NCBI RefSeq assembly: GCF_000208745.1
Contig: NC_030852.1
Span: 19,689,859 to 19,753,858, forward strand
DNA length: 64,000 nt
From: Theobroma cacao
Taxonomy: Eukaryota > Streptophyta > Magnoliopsida > Malvales > Malvaceae
Reading direction: 5' to 3'
Shown here: one piece after another, positions 12,040 through 23,290 of the stretch
Layout of the letters: every line of letters starts with the position of its first letter
How positions within the stretch are numbered: position 1 is the first letter of the stretch
Notes under the pieces: model-generated
Databases searched by the model: none
Seen by the model: the letters and a program-made list of their open reading frames with translations, nothing else
Told to the model about the DNA's origin: nothing
Made by a program: the position numbers and the translations under genes

Positions 12040-12888
12040 CTACTTCTCAGCCATGAAAGCCTTCGTTATCCCAATTGATGGAAACATTGTCTCATCGAAA
12101 TGACAATCCACGAATATGGCAGTGAAAAGATCACTTGTCGTTGGTTCCATGAACCTAATAATGGACAGTGAATCAAACCCAACATAAATGCCCAAACGGG
12201 GTTGGGGACCCATTTTGGTCATTTTTGGCGGAGCTACAAGCAATTGCACAATGTAACCAAAGGTGCTTAAATGTGAACTATCTGGTTAATAATGAAGAAC
12301 CAATTGCATGGGGGAATGCAGGAGACTAGTAGTGAGGCGTAATCTAATTAGTGTCGCTGCATGCAAAACAACATGACCCCATGTCGCAAATTTGAGATTT
12401 GTTCTCAATAATAGAGTATGAGCTATAATTTGGATGCATTTTATCAAGGATTCTGTTAATCTGTTCTGAGTATGAACATGTGGTACCAGGTGCTCAACCT
12501 TAATTCCTAATGAAGTACAATACGCATCAAAGCTCTTTGATGTAAATTCACCAGTATTATCTATTTTTTTGTTTTTAATTGGATAATCAAGAAAATGTGG
12601 CTGGAGCTTTATAATCTGTGCAAGTACATGTGCAAAGGCAACATTACGCGTAGATAATAGACAAACATGGGACCATATGCAGGATGAATCTATTAATACC
12701 ATAAAATATTAAAATGGCCCACTTGCTGGTTGTATTAGTCCGCAAATATCACCCTGGATTCTTTGCAAGAACAAAAGGGATTCAAGATTAACCTTTGTCA
12801 TGGAAGGTCTAGTAATGAGCTTTCCTTGTGAACATGCTTCACAAGTATAATCCTTGGACAACAAAATCTTTTTATCCTTTAGAGGGCA
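12040..12888 (-). pseudogene. Copia C integrase, core and C-terminal part
   Basis: Minus-strand reading starts GCPLKDKKILLSKDYTCEAC (the C-C end of the zinc finger), then LQRIQGDICGLI, FMVLIDSSCIWSHVCLLSTR, IDNTGEFTSKSFD and QNRLTESLIKC. The D, D and E catalytic residues of the retroviral-type integrase are all present, but stops and missense changes occur. 12040-12249 holds the C-terminal GIYVGFDSLSIIRFMEP region. SIRE-like element D interrupts the zinc-finger part just upstream. Confidence 0.85.
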
Positions 12889-12893
12889 TCCTT

Positions 12894-13902
12894 TGTTGAT
12901 CTCGTTAATATGTGCTAAGGGGGGGGGGGGGAGGTGAATAACACAATTTGGCTCTTGACAAGGTGTGGAACTAATTTCCAGAACTCAAGAAAATAAAAAC
13001 AAAGTATAAGATGCACAACAATTTAGAGTGGTTTGGTTCAAGACCTATATCCACTAACTTGATTATCTAACAAAGGATTTTCCCAACAATTCACTAAGAA
13101 TTCGGTGAAATTCACAAGCTTTCACCAAGCTTTTACAATGGCTTTTTGTAGGCTCAGCCAAAACCTTTACACTAGTTTTTCACGGGCTCAACTAAAACCC
13201 AAAGTGGTTTTCCAAGGCTCAACCACAACCTATAGCATTCAAGCTTTCCCAAGCTTGAACAACCCTTTAGAGTGACTCCTTCACTCTAAGTATACAAGAA
13301 GAGAGGTTAAAGAGAGTAACTATGATCACAAGTTGATCTGAATGGTACAAGATTGAGTGCTAAATACAATGGCAAAGAGTAGGCATTTAAGTGTAGACAA
13401 CTGCAGTGGCGCTTTTCTGGTTTTTCAATTTTTTATAGCTCAAATCTCATTCAAGGCTTCTAAAAAACTTGTTTCTCATTGTTGGAAGACCCTTTTATAC
13501 TTGGAGATGCAACTCTGACGGTAGTTTGACAATTTATGGCTGTTAGAAACAGTTGAGGATGAGTTCTAGCTGTTAATCTGTCTTGTACTGCTCTGGTTCA
13601 AATTGCAGACAAAGAGCTCTTAGTTGACTAACTTGGTTGACTAAGTTGATTTTGTTTCTAGTTTGCAGATTCTGGCAGAGGGCACTTAGTCGACTGACTT
13701 GGTTGACTAAGTTGGTTCTGTTTCTCAAACTCTTCAGCCCGCCATTTCTTCATTTTGAAATTTGATCAACCAATGTTCTTCCTTATTTCACCAACAAGCT
13801 TCCTCCTTGTTATTCAGTTACATCTTGTTGATTTTATCCCTCTTTTTCTTTCAAAAATACTGTTTGAAGAGTTAAGAAATTAATTTCATATATTAATTTC
13901 TN
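12894..13902 (-). repeat. 3' LTR of D, incomplete at N 13902
   Basis: Matches 20316-21300 of the 5' LTR. A G run at 12919-12931 replaces a shorter GAAGGGGGGTG stretch in the partner. The match stops at TTAATTTCT next to an N. The partner has about 80 further bases to its terminus, missing here. After the N comes TCCCATTTTTTGATGATGAC, on the minus strand a polypurine tract. Palindromic phrases around CTTAGTCGACT lie at 13618-13712. Confidence 0.85.
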
Positions 13903-14742
13903 TCCCATTTTTTGATGATGACAAAACATTCCTTGATTAACAGCATAGTGTCTTTTTAATTCTTTTTAGTTTTCTGCAGAAAATGAGGATTGCTCCCCTT
14001 AAGTATAAGCTCACCTTTGGTGTGTGCATATTTTGCTTATTTATTTCAGCCAGTTTTATTCTCATCATATAGAAAATTATATTGTATATTTAGAGTATAT
14101 ATATATGTTCAGCAACATGGAGTGATTTGCAGCATGTAAGTATTAACAGATCATCATTAATCTTTCAGCTTTTAATGTTAACAGATTTTAATCACTATTC
14201 CAACAGCTGTCAATCAGCTTATTGATTCCAGATTTTGTATACATTATTCATGTTTCAATTGATATGTTATATACACCATCTATATCTATTTTCAACTAGA
14301 AATTATTCACAATACCACAAAAAAATCAATTATCAACATATAATTCAATATCAATGCAATAGCAGATTTTGTCAATAGTAGTAAAAATACCAAGGATAGC
14401 AGATTTGAATTTCCATCAGTCAAGCATTATAATCATATCAGCATCCATTTGTTAAACAACCATATAGATAACAAGATTAAAACCAAGTGTTCAAGTGCCA
14501 CCATGGCACAAATAACAGTTAACCAACAAGTATTTTGAAACTGCCCCTAGACTATTTTTTCTTCCTATCTCCTATTTTTCTAAGTTCATTCATCTTTGAT
14601 TTTGTCTTTTTTCCTTTCCCAAGTACCTTCCTGGTTCCTTTACCTTAACATTTTTTTTTTAAAATTTTATTCTTCTGGTTCTTAGTTCCTGCACTTATTC
14701 TATTATACTCCCCTTTTTTGTCAGCATCAAAGGGAGGGGCTT
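13903..14742 (-). other. D: 3' untranslated region and polypurine tract
   Basis: AT-rich, no coding signal seen. The end next to the LTR reads on the minus strand GTCATCATCAAAAAATGGGA, the usual copia polypurine tract setting. It lies downstream of the extra ORF. Confidence 0.6.
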
Positions 14743-16698
14743 CTATTCATCTGATGTGTTAGAGGGTGAGGATTCAGTATCATAGAAAGGGTTGAGAGGA
14801 AAAGGAGAGGGTTCTCGGAGAGGAGATGACTTTCCAGGAGAAGATTCTAAAGAAGATTTGTTTAAAACATAAACTGGACTATGAGAAGAAGAGGCTGAAA
14901 CTGGTTTGGACTTCTCTGTCAATCTGAAAGACTTTCTTCTTTTGAGAAAAGCTGTCTTGGTTGCCATAGTCTTCCTTCCTTTGGTTGGTTGTTTTGCCTT
15001 AGCTGGTGGTGTTGTGGTGGCTTTTGATTTCCCTGTTTTTGCCTTTAGTTTGGGAGTTGAAGCAGGTTTTTTTTCCTTTTCTTACATTTGCACCATCCTT
15101 CTGAGTTGCTGTCTTGACAATGTCTTTTTCAACTTGTTCCTTTCTGACCATTTGGTGAAAAATGTCCATAATGGAAACTTCCTCTGAATTTGGAGAAGAG
15201 GCCTGATGTTTCTCAATTTCTGCACCAACTACTTCAGTTCATTGTTTTGAGTCATTTTTGCTTTGAGGTTTAGGGGAGGGTGTTTTGGCTAGTTGATCAA
15301 ATCCTTGTGAGGAGTCCTCAGTTTGCAGAACAGGACTGGCAGACTTATAGGTAGAGCCTTCAGCTTAAGTGCCCGAACTTCCAATATTAGAGGCAGACTT
15401 CTCTGCTGGCTTTGCTGAACCTTCAGCACCTTGCTGTGCAGGTGCAGTGCTAGATGTGGCAGAACTATCTACAGCCACAGGTTCAGATGCCATGTTTTCC
15501 TTCTCCTTTAGCTTGTTTTCCAACTCAGTGATTTTATCTTCCATTTTCTGTAGCTTCACTCCTTTCTCAATCAGCTTACCATTAATCCTCATAAGCAAAT
15601 TAATAATCAACTCATTCGAAAATCTGGAAGAAGCTTCTTCAGGTTGAGCGAGCAGACTATGATATTTTCTTGGGCCAGTTTTGGAGGTTTTAATAAACTT
15701 CTCTCCATCAAGCACGTACCCCATCTTAACTAAGCTACCATAATAAATGGCTTGGCCTCTGGTTTTCACCCATATCATACCTTTTAACCCATATTCCTTT
15801 CTTCTGCACTAGGGATGTAATCACATTCTCGTATGGCAGATTGACCTTATCAAGTCTGCAGGCACTTCTAATTTTCTTAATCATAAATCTCCCCAGATTT
15901 AAAGACACTCCATTAAAAGCATGCTCCATCAGCTAAAGATCCTGAAGGCTGATGTAGCTAAGACTTCCACTCCTCCCTTGAATATTTGCTGCTATAAAGT
16001 AATGCAGTATCCTAATCTGTGGATTGATTATCAGACTTGAATTACTTTTAGAGGAGTATTTTTCTTTCCTTCCAATGATGATCTCCCACAGTGAGGACGG
16101 ATCATATTTTTCTGAAAGTTCAAATTCACCTATTTCACCCTTTATTTTCAGCAGGTTCCCTAAATCTCTAACAGTCACAACAAACTCTTTTTCATTCAAA
16201 TAGACATTCAAGCCATTTTCTACATAGTCATCAGAATCTATTAATTCCGTTTTTTTTAGAGTAATGCCAGAGTAAAATTCTTTAACCAGACTTGGACTAT
16301 ATGACCTATCTTAAAGGTGCTGTAACCTTTAAGTTTCAGCTCATCAAAGTACTCAAATAGACTGGTCTGGATTTCTACATTTTCCTCAAAACTCTTCCAA
16401 TCAATAAACTTTTCGTAGGAGATTGGTGTATTTTCTATATTCTTGAATCATACTACTGCAGCTTATTTCTAAATTTCGAAGAAGAAGAGGAACTGATACC
16501 TTTATGGAGTGAGGGTTATATATCTTTCTTCTTGTCTGTTTTTTACTTTTTTTCTCTTAGTTTCTTGGCTATTTCCTTCACTGAAGCAGGCACGATTTTC
16601 TGTTTCTTCTTTTAACTTTCTATTCTAATTTCTTCCTCCATTGACCTTTTTCCTTGCTTCTTCTTTGATACTTCTTTACTCTGAGATGTTCTAGCCAT
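14743..16698 (-). pseudogene. D extra ORF downstream of pol; plant transposon-protein-like domain
   Basis: Sense to pol. ATG at 16698 opens MARTSQSKEVSKKKQGKRSM, rich in lysine. The middle (about 16320-15780) has VNVYL-like LNVYLNEKEFVVTVRDLGNL, PQIRILHYFIAANI, GSLSYISLQDL and PYENVITSLVQKKGIWV. This order resembles the putative plant transposon protein domain found beside many plant retroelements. A coiled-coil segment follows (KLQKMEDKITELENKLKEKE, about 15580-15500). The tail is rich in S, P, K and T and ends at a stop at 14743-14745. Several stops and frameshifts break it. SIRE relatives are known for an env-like ORF in this position; no signal peptide or membrane segment is visible here. 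Function unknown. Confidence 0.65.
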
Positions 16699-17227
16699 TT
16701 TGGTTCTAGAAATTTTTAAAGGTCTGAGTCGATTTTAGAGGCAATTAGGAAGATTTAGGTTTTTGTTTTTAGAGCAACGGGTTGCAGAGGAGAGGGAAGA
16801 AGAGGTTGGCAGCAGTTATTGCTCAAAAAATTTCTCATCTTTCTTTAAGAACTACCGTATTTTTATTTCTTCATATTTTCAAATATCCCTCTAAAATTTT
16901 GATTATTTACCTTTGGCAGCTCTGCTCTATTCCTCTTTACACCCAATAAATCAAATTTTTACCACAATTTACTCCTATTTCTTTAAACTCACTGAGTCTT
17001 ATTATTTAAGGATGTCAGGCCACTCTTAGTTGACTAAGAATTCCTTAGTCGACTGAATGCATTTTGTTTTCAATGTTAGAGCCAAAGATTTTCTTATAAT
17101 TCATTCACATTAACCATCCCTAAATTTCTTCTAATCTCACAAAATCTATCTTCACTTAGTGGTTTGGTAAAAATGTTTGCTAATTGATGTAGAGTATTCA
17201 CAAAATCCATTTTAATGTCATTTTTCA
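16699..17227 (-). other. D spacer between RNase H and the extra ORF
   Basis: No coding signal. It carries copies of the LTR palindromic phrase: CTTAGTTGACTAAG near 17027 and CTTAGTCGACTGAA near 17043, the same words as in the D LTRs. It could hold a splice acceptor or promoter for the extra ORF, but none is clear. Confidence 0.5.
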
Positions 17228-17590
17228 CTACATGGTCTCTAATAAAATGTGCCTAATTTCAATGTGCTTTATCCTAGAATGTTGCACAAGATTTTTTGAT
17301 ACATTGATTGCACTTGTGTTATCACAGTATATCAGTACATTATGCATAATTATTCCATAGTCTTTTAATTGTTGCTTGATCCAAAGGATTTGTGCACAAC
17401 AACTTAATGAAACATATTTAGCCTCTGCTGTAGATAGTGCTACTGAGTTTTGCTTCTTGCTGGACCAAGACACAAGCATCCTTCCTAAAATTGGCATGTT
17501 TCACTAGTGCTTTTCCTATCAGTTTTGTTACCAGCAAAGTCAGCATATGAATATCCAACTAAGTTAAAAGTTGAGTTTCTAGAGTACCAT
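17228..17590 (-). pseudogene. D RNase H
   Basis: Reading GYSYADFAGNKTDRKSTSE, then after a frameshift SWSSKKQNSVALSTAEAKYV, IKQQLKDYGI, IYCDNTSAINVSKN and SRIKHIEIRHI. These are all landmarks of copia RNase H, including the D (YADFAG), E (STAEAKY) and D (YCDNTSA) catalytic residues. Broken by a stop before ELGIWYS and by one frameshift. Confidence 0.85.
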
Positions 17591-17601
17591 ATTCCTAGTT
17601 C

Positions 17602-18660
17602 TTAAGTGTCTAAGAGGTATCTAAAAATTCTCTTAACAGTTGTTAGGTGTGATTCTTTAGACTGTGACTGAAATCTAGCACACAAACGCACATAAAACTG
17701 AATATATGATCTACTTGCTACTAAGTAGAGAAGAGAGTCGATCATACCTTTATAGAGCTTTTGATCTACATCCTTACCTTTTTCATCTAAATCAAGTTTG
17801 GTGGATGGACTCATTGGTGTGAAAATTGATTTCAGCTTTAGCATATCGAATTTGTTAAGCATATCATAAGTATATCTTTCTTGGTTGATAAAGATTCCTT
17901 CCTCACTTTGTTTGATTTGAAGACTAAAGAAGTACTTCAACTCTCTCATCATGCTCATCTCAAATTCACCCTGCATTTCCTTTGTAAAGTTCTTGCATAA
18001 AGCTTTATTAGTTGCACCAAATAAAATATCATCCACATATATTTGCACAACAATTAAATCATTTAGATATCTCTTAATGAACAATGTAGTATCGATGCTG
18101 CCTCTATCATATCCTTTTTCAACTAGAAATTTTGAAAGCCTGTCATACCAAGCTTTAGGAGCTTGTTTCAATCCATACAATGCTTTGTGAAGCTTAAAAG
18201 CATGATCAGATTTTTCAAAATCTTCAAAACCATGTGGTTGTTCTACAAAAACTTCCTCTTGAATTAATCCATTTAAGAATGCACTTTTTACATCGATTTG
18301 GTACAACTTAAAGTTCATGAAGCATGTAAAAGCTAGCAACAACCTTATGGCTTCAATCCTAGCTACGGGAGCAAAGGTTTCATTATAATATATTCCTTCT
18401 TCTTGGTTGTATCCTTTTGCTACTAGCCTAGCTTTGTTTCTAACTACATTTCCTTGCTCATCTACTTTATTTCTAAATACCCATTTAGTACCAACAATAG
18501 GATGATTTGAAGGTTTAGGTACCAATGACCATACATGATTCCTAGTGAATTGATCAAGTTCTTCTTGCATGGCCATTATCCAACTTTCCTCCTTTTCAGC
18601 TTCTTCAAAGTTTTTAGGTTCAATTTGAGATATAAAAGCTGAAAACTCACAAGTTTCTCT
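17602..18660 (-). pseudogene. D reverse transcriptase
   Basis: Long open frame. EPKNFEEAEKEESWIMAM starts the RT region, then GTKWVFRNKVDEQGNVVRNK, ARLVAKGYNQEEGIYYNETF, YQIDVKSAFLNGLI, YGLKQAPKAWYDRLS, VQIYVDDILFGATN (YVDD catalytic pair), and FEMSMMRELKYFFSLQIKQ. MSMM-GEL-x-FFLGLQI is typical of SIRE; here the G is R. The frame ends at a TAG after RYLLDT at 17602. The RT core is intact over about 350 codons, the best-kept coding stretch in the window. Confidence 0.9.
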
Positions 18661-19923
18661 AGTTGCTTTCCTAGTTCTAACTCCTTGTGAAATGTCACCT
18701 ATTATTTGGTCTTGTGGGTGATCTCTTACAAATCTCCAACTCCTTGGTAGATCATCATGCTGATTTTCTGCTCTTTGCAGATTTTCTAGAAATGGAGTTT
18801 CATTTTCTCTTCTAGATGAGCTTTCTTCATTATTTTTATTGTTCTCTAAGCTCATTTCCTCCATTTGTTTTTCTAGGATTTCTATATCATCATCATCATC
18901 ATGAACTTCATTTTGTAAAGCATTTGACTTATCAAAAACTACATGGACTAATTCTTCAATGGTAAGGGTCCTTTTGTTAAAAGCTCTATAGGCCTTTAAG
19001 TTTAATGCATATCCTAAAAATATTGCTTCATCACTCTTTGCATCAAACTTCCCTAGGGGCTGTTTTCCATTGTTCAATACAAAGCATTTACAGCCAAAAC
19101 TCCTAAGGTGAGAAATATTTGGTTTCCTACCTTTGTAAAGTTCATATGGAGTCTTTGAAATCAAGGGTCTTATTGAGACTCTATTAAGAATATAAGCTGT
19201 TGTATTTACTGCCTCAGCCCAAAGATATTTAGGTAGGTTGTTCTCACATAGCATGGTCCTAGCCATTTCTTTTAGGGTTCGATTTTTCCTCTCTACAACT
19301 CCATTTTGCTGGGGTGTTCTAGGTGCAGAAAAATTGTGATCCAACCTCTTTTCATTGTAAAATTTTTCAAACTCATCATTTTCAAATTCTCCTCCATGAT
19401 CTCTCCTTATGCTAACTATGGCTAGTCCTTTTTCATTTTCTACTTTCTTACAATAACTTAAGAATGCTTGTAGAGCATCATTCTTATGAGCAAGGAAGTA
19501 TACCCAAGTATATCTAGAATAGTCATCAACTATTACAAAGCCATAAGATTTACCTCCTTAGCTAGTTGTGCTTATTGGACCAAATAGATCAATGTGCAAC
19601 AATTCAAGAGGTCTAGATGTTGACACTATTTTCTTAGTCTTAAAGGATGTTCTAACTTGTTTTCCTAGTTCGCAAGCATCACATATTCTATCATTTTCAA
19701 ATTTCAATTCCGGCAGTCCAGCAACAAGATTTTTCTTTATTAATTTACACATAGTATGCATGCTCACATGTCCTAATCTCCTATGCCATAACCAGCTATC
19801 ATTCTCAACATTTTCAACAAGACATACTTCATTATTCACATTAAGGTCTTCAAGAAAAATTACACACATGTTCTTCAACCTTTTTCCTATAAATGAGATT
19901 TTATTTGTACTCATATCAATCAC
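18661..19923 (-). pseudogene. D integrase
   Basis: WLWHRRLGHVSMHTM and ICDACELGKQ form the H-H-C-C zinc finger. The catalytic core has LLHIDLFGP, IVDDYSRYTWVYF, RRDHGGEFEN and QQNGVVERKN, so D, D and E are kept. SFGCKCFVLN and SDEAIFLGYALN mark the C-terminal region. One TAA stop at 19558-19560 interrupts an otherwise continuous frame that runs on into RT. Linker EILEKQMEEMSLENN is acidic. Joins element DNA to the chromosome in intact elements. Confidence 0.88.
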
Positions 19924-19926
19924 TTC

Positions 19927-20173
19927 TTACTTAGTTGAATCAAAACATACTTTAAATCCTTTATAACATAATTGACTAATACTTAGTAGATTATGCTTTA
20001 AGCCTTTAACTAGCAACACATGACTAATTTGAGTTTGGGAACTTTTACCAACCGTACCTATACCATGGATTCTACCTTTTGAATCATCTCCAAATGATAC
20101 GGTTCCTCCATTTCTCTTATCCAATTGAGCAAACAGCATTTCATGTCCTGTCATGTTTGTTGATTGTCTCTCA
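19927..20173 (-). pseudogene. D protease remnant
   Basis: NMTGHEMLFAQLDKRNGGTV, SFGDDSKGRIHGIGTV and LLVKGLKHNLLSISQLC match the copia protease after its active site (usual SRHMTGD, then FGD, then HNLLSISQLCD). The catalytic DSG part is missing because the deletion that removed gag also removed the protease N-terminus. Confidence 0.75.
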
Positions 20174-20257
20174 GCAATAAGGGTAATTAAAGCCATCAAA
20201 CAGAGGTGGTCTGTTTGTTGATTGTCTCTCAACAACTATGGTTTTTTGTTGAGCCAT
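20174..20257 (-). pseudogene. D gag N-terminal fragment at a deletion junction
   Basis: ATG at 20257 opens MAQQKTIVVERQSTNRPPLF then DGFNYPY, the start of a SIRE-type gag. It stops and is followed at once by the protease remnant. The 19-base word GTTTGTTGATTGTCTCTCA occurs at 20155-20173 and again at 20213-20231, on either side of this fragment, marking the junction. Confidence 0.75.
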
Positions 20258-20299
20258 TTGGATATTCCCAAAGGATATTAAGCCTTAAAAATAGGGAAC

Positions 20300-20315
20300 C
20301 AACTTTGATACTAAC
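20300..20315 (-). other. Primer-binding site of D (tRNA-Met type)
   Basis: Minus strand just inside the 5' LTR reads GTTAGTATCAAAGTTGG, close to the common copia primer site TGGTATCAGAGC complementary to initiator tRNA-Met. Confidence 0.6.
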
Positions 20316-21381
20316 TGTTGGTCCCGTTAATATGTGCTAGAAGGGGGGTGAATAGCACAATTTGGCTTTTGACAAGGTGTGGAACTAATTTTCAGAACTT
20401 AAGAAAATAAAAACAGAGTATAAGATGTACAACAATTTAGAGTGGTTTGGTCCAAGACCTACATTCACTACCTTGATTATCCAACCAAGGATTTTCCCAA
20501 CAATTCACTAAGAATCTGGTGAAATTAACAAACTTTCACAAAGCTTTTACAATGGCTTTTTGCAGGCTCAGCCAAAACTTTTACACTAGTTTTTCACGAG
20601 CTCAACTAAAACCCAAAGTGGTTTTCCAAGGCTCAACCACAACCTATAACATTGAAGCTTTCCCAAGCTTGAACAACCCCTTAGAGTGACTCCCTCACTC
20701 TAAGTATACAAAAAGAGAGGTTAAAGAGAGTAACTATGATCACAAGTTGATCTGAATGGTACAAGATTGAGTGCTAAATACAATGAAAAAGAGTAAGTGT
20801 TTAAGTGCAGTGAAGCTTTTCTGGTTTTTAAATTTTCTACAGCTCAAATCTCATTCAAGGCTTTTAAAAAACTTGTTTCTCATTGTTGAAAGACCCTTTT
20901 ATACTTAGAGATGCAACTCTGATGGTAATTTGACAGTTTATGGCCATTGGAAACAGTTGAGGATGAGTTCTAGCCGTTAATCTGTCTTGTAGTGCTCTGG
21001 CTTAAATTGTAGACAGGGAGCTCTTAGTCGACTAACTTGGTTGACTAAGTTGATTCTGTTTTTGGTTTGTAGATTCTGGCAGAGGGCACTTAGTCGACTG
21101 ACTTGGTTGACTAAGTTGGTTTTGTTTCTCAAACTCTTCAGCCCACCATTTCTCCAATTTAAAATTTGGTCAACCGATGTTTTTCTTTGTTTCACCAACA
21201 AGCTTCCTCCTTGTTATTCAATTACATCTTGTTGATTTTATCCCTCTTTTTCTTTCAAAAATACTCTTTGAAGAGTTAAGAAATTAACTTCATATATTAA
21301 TTTCTTGCACACTCAAATAAAGGTATTAGACACAAATAAATGGGAATGTTTTATTATCATAAAAAACTAATGGAGCCAACA
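20316..21381 (-). repeat. 5' LTR of D, complete
   Basis: 1066 bp with inverted ends TGTTGG and CCAACA. Two copies of the phrase built on CTTAGTCGACTRACTTGG and TTGACTAAGTT lie at 21020-21118, including the perfect palindrome TTAGTCGACTAA (21024-21035). The last 80 bp, from 21300 to 21381, are absent from the partner LTR at the N. Confidence 0.9.
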
Positions 21382-21386
21382 TCTTT

Positions 21387-21945
21387 TAGTATTTTGGATT
21401 ATCTTACGCATCATCATAGCTCCCGGGTGACCTAGATGATCATGCCACAGGCCAAACTCATTGGGATTTACCAGTCTCTAAGACATGGTAGCGTAGACTT
21501 TAATAGCTCTAATAAGGACACAATACAATCCCTTAGTTGAAGCTTCAAACTTCTCATGGATGGTCTTTTGGCCCATCTTATAAGAGGTGATACATAGAAA
21601 TTCTTTATTTTGCTCATCAATTGTCTCAAGATGGTACCCATTACGACGTACATCTTTGTAACTAAGTAGATTCCTCTTTAATCTACTGCTTAACAATGCA
21701 TCGTCAATATACAAAGTGGTGGCATTTGGTAGAATTATTGTGGCATTCCCTGAGCCATCAATAATCCCAACGACACCTAATATTTTATGGATATTTTCCT
21801 TACATAATGTCATACTCGAGAAAAAGTGTTTAACACGAAGAATGGTATGTGTCATTGCACTATCAAGCAAATGACATCTTTCTTTTTGTTGATGGTTCCT
21901 ATTTGCACTTATATTGACAACTTCAGGAGTCACTTGTATTAACAA
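21387..21945 (-). pseudogene. Copia C protease and integrase zinc-finger start
   Basis: CHLLDSAMTHTILR holds the protease active site (usual DSGTTHTIL; G is A here). ILGVVGIIDGSGNATIILPN and LLSSRLKRNLLSYKDV follow as in plant copia. From about 21477 the integrase zinc finger begins (EFGLWHDHLGHPGAMMMRKI), its histidine pair present, and the frame is cut by element D at 21386. Stops and frameshifts are present. Confidence 0.85.
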
Positions 21946-22216
21946 CTTCAGGTGTCAAAAATTCAGAAATCAATTATGGGATAATAATTTTATTTAGAAT
22001 AATCAAGCAAAAGTAATACATTGAAAATAACATTAAAATTCTTAGATCTTAAGTCTGAGCTGACTTCCACCAATATGATGCCTTTCCAAGGTCCTTGAAA
22101 AAATCAAAGACATTCAATGATGTTTTTGCTTCTACAGGAGCAGGAGGAGTCACTTCAACAGAGGTATTATTAGCCTCAACGTTGGTCATAGCATTTTTAA
22201 TGGCATGAGTTTCAAT

Positions 22217-23080
22217 TCACCTACCCTTATCTTTTAAGGATGCTTGAAATAAATCAATAAAATGCTTTGGTGCACGACAAGTACACGACCAGTGTCTAGT
22301 CATGCCACAATGATAGCAAATACTTTCATCATGCTCCTTCTTAGGCTTCTGGCCCTTGTCATGATTCAAGCCAAGATTATTTTGCCTAGGGTGTTTATAT
22401 CTTCTGCCACCCTTTCGTGGGTTATGCACTAGCCTGTGCTCACAGCCCTTAAATCAGCTAGTACTTTTACCAAAGCTAGCATTTGCTTCAAGCAATGCTT
22501 TTGAGCCAGTAGGTCTAAGATCATGATTTTTGAGCAATAGTTCATTAGTCTGCTCAGTAGTTAGGAGGATGAAAATCAACTCCGTGTACGTCTTAAATTG
22601 ATGCTACTGGTATTGCTGCTGCAATACAATATTTGAAGCATAAAAATTAGAGAAAATTTTCTCTCGTAGCTCTGATTTAGTGAGCTTAACACCACATAAC
22701 TCCAGCCGTGAAACTATATCAAATAAGGCTGAGTTATAATCAGACACTGATTTGAAGTCTTGTAGCTTGAGATGTTGCCAATCATATTGTGCTTGAGGGA
22801 GAAAAGCAGTCTTGGTATGATCATACCTCTCTCTCAATCTTGTCCATACTATCTTAGGATCTCGAACGAATAAATATTAAGTCTTCAGGTTCTCATGCAA
22901 ATGACGATGAATGAAAATCAAAACATTCGATTTATCTATGTCATTTGTGTTTCTGTTTATAATAATTGTATTAACAAGACCTTGCCCTTAAAGATGCATC
23001 TCAACATTGAGGCATGAAGACATATAATTGTTTCCACTCACTTCTAGGATGTGGAACTTGGGCTTTTCAATATTCGCCAT
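22217..23080 (-). pseudogene. Copia C gag with zinc knuckle
   Basis: ATG at 23080 opens MANIEKPKFHILEVSGNNY. RLRERYDHTKTAFLPQAQYD, LKLQDFKSVSDYNSALFDI and LELCGVKLTKSELREKIFS match the UBN2-type gag of plant copia. ICYHCGMTRHWSCTCRAPKH near 22290-22350 is the CCHC zinc knuckle (C-x2-C-x4-H-x4-C kept). Stops fall in several places. Role: capsid and RNA packaging. Confidence 0.85.
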
Positions 23081-23290
23081 AAAACTGCATACAAAAAAAA
23101 TTGGACCCTTAGAGTGGGGTTCTCAAAGGTCTATCATCACTTCAGGGGTACAGTTTATCACCATTTCAGGGGGACAAAGATATATTCTAAATCTGTAATA
23201 AGCTTCAGTCTGATTAAACCACACAAAAAAAACTAAAAATCTAATTAAAAAATACCTTCTCATTACCTTTAGGGACTCGTGCTGAGAACG
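23081..23290 (-). other. Copia C leader
   Basis: Between gag and the 5' LTR. It contains a short duplication (TATCATCACTTCAGGGG and TATCACCATTTCAGGGG, 23130-23175). On the minus strand the bases next to the LTR read CGTTCTCAGCACGAGTCCC, the expected place of the primer site, but I cannot match it to a tRNA with confidence. Confidence 0.5.

Larger units (their letters stand above)
12894..21381 (-). mobile_element. SIRE-like Ty1/copia element D with extra ORF
   Basis: Minus strand. LTR at 20316-21381 starts (minus) TGTTGGCTCC and ends GGGACCAACA. The partner at 12894-13902 is cut short at a single N. Flanks are TCCTT (12889-12893) against TCTTT (21382-21386), and the integrase frame of C reads across the site (IQNT, then KGCPLKD). 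Order on the minus strand is gag fragment, protease remnant, integrase, RT, RNase H, extra ORF, polypurine tract. RT words and layout are SIRE/Maximus-like. Most of gag is deleted. Confidence 0.9.

Noticed and set aside
12919..12931. G run of 13 bases as a possible quadruplex or regulatory site
   Set aside because: The partner LTR has a shorter run at the same place, so this is simple repeat length change, possibly inflated by sequencing.
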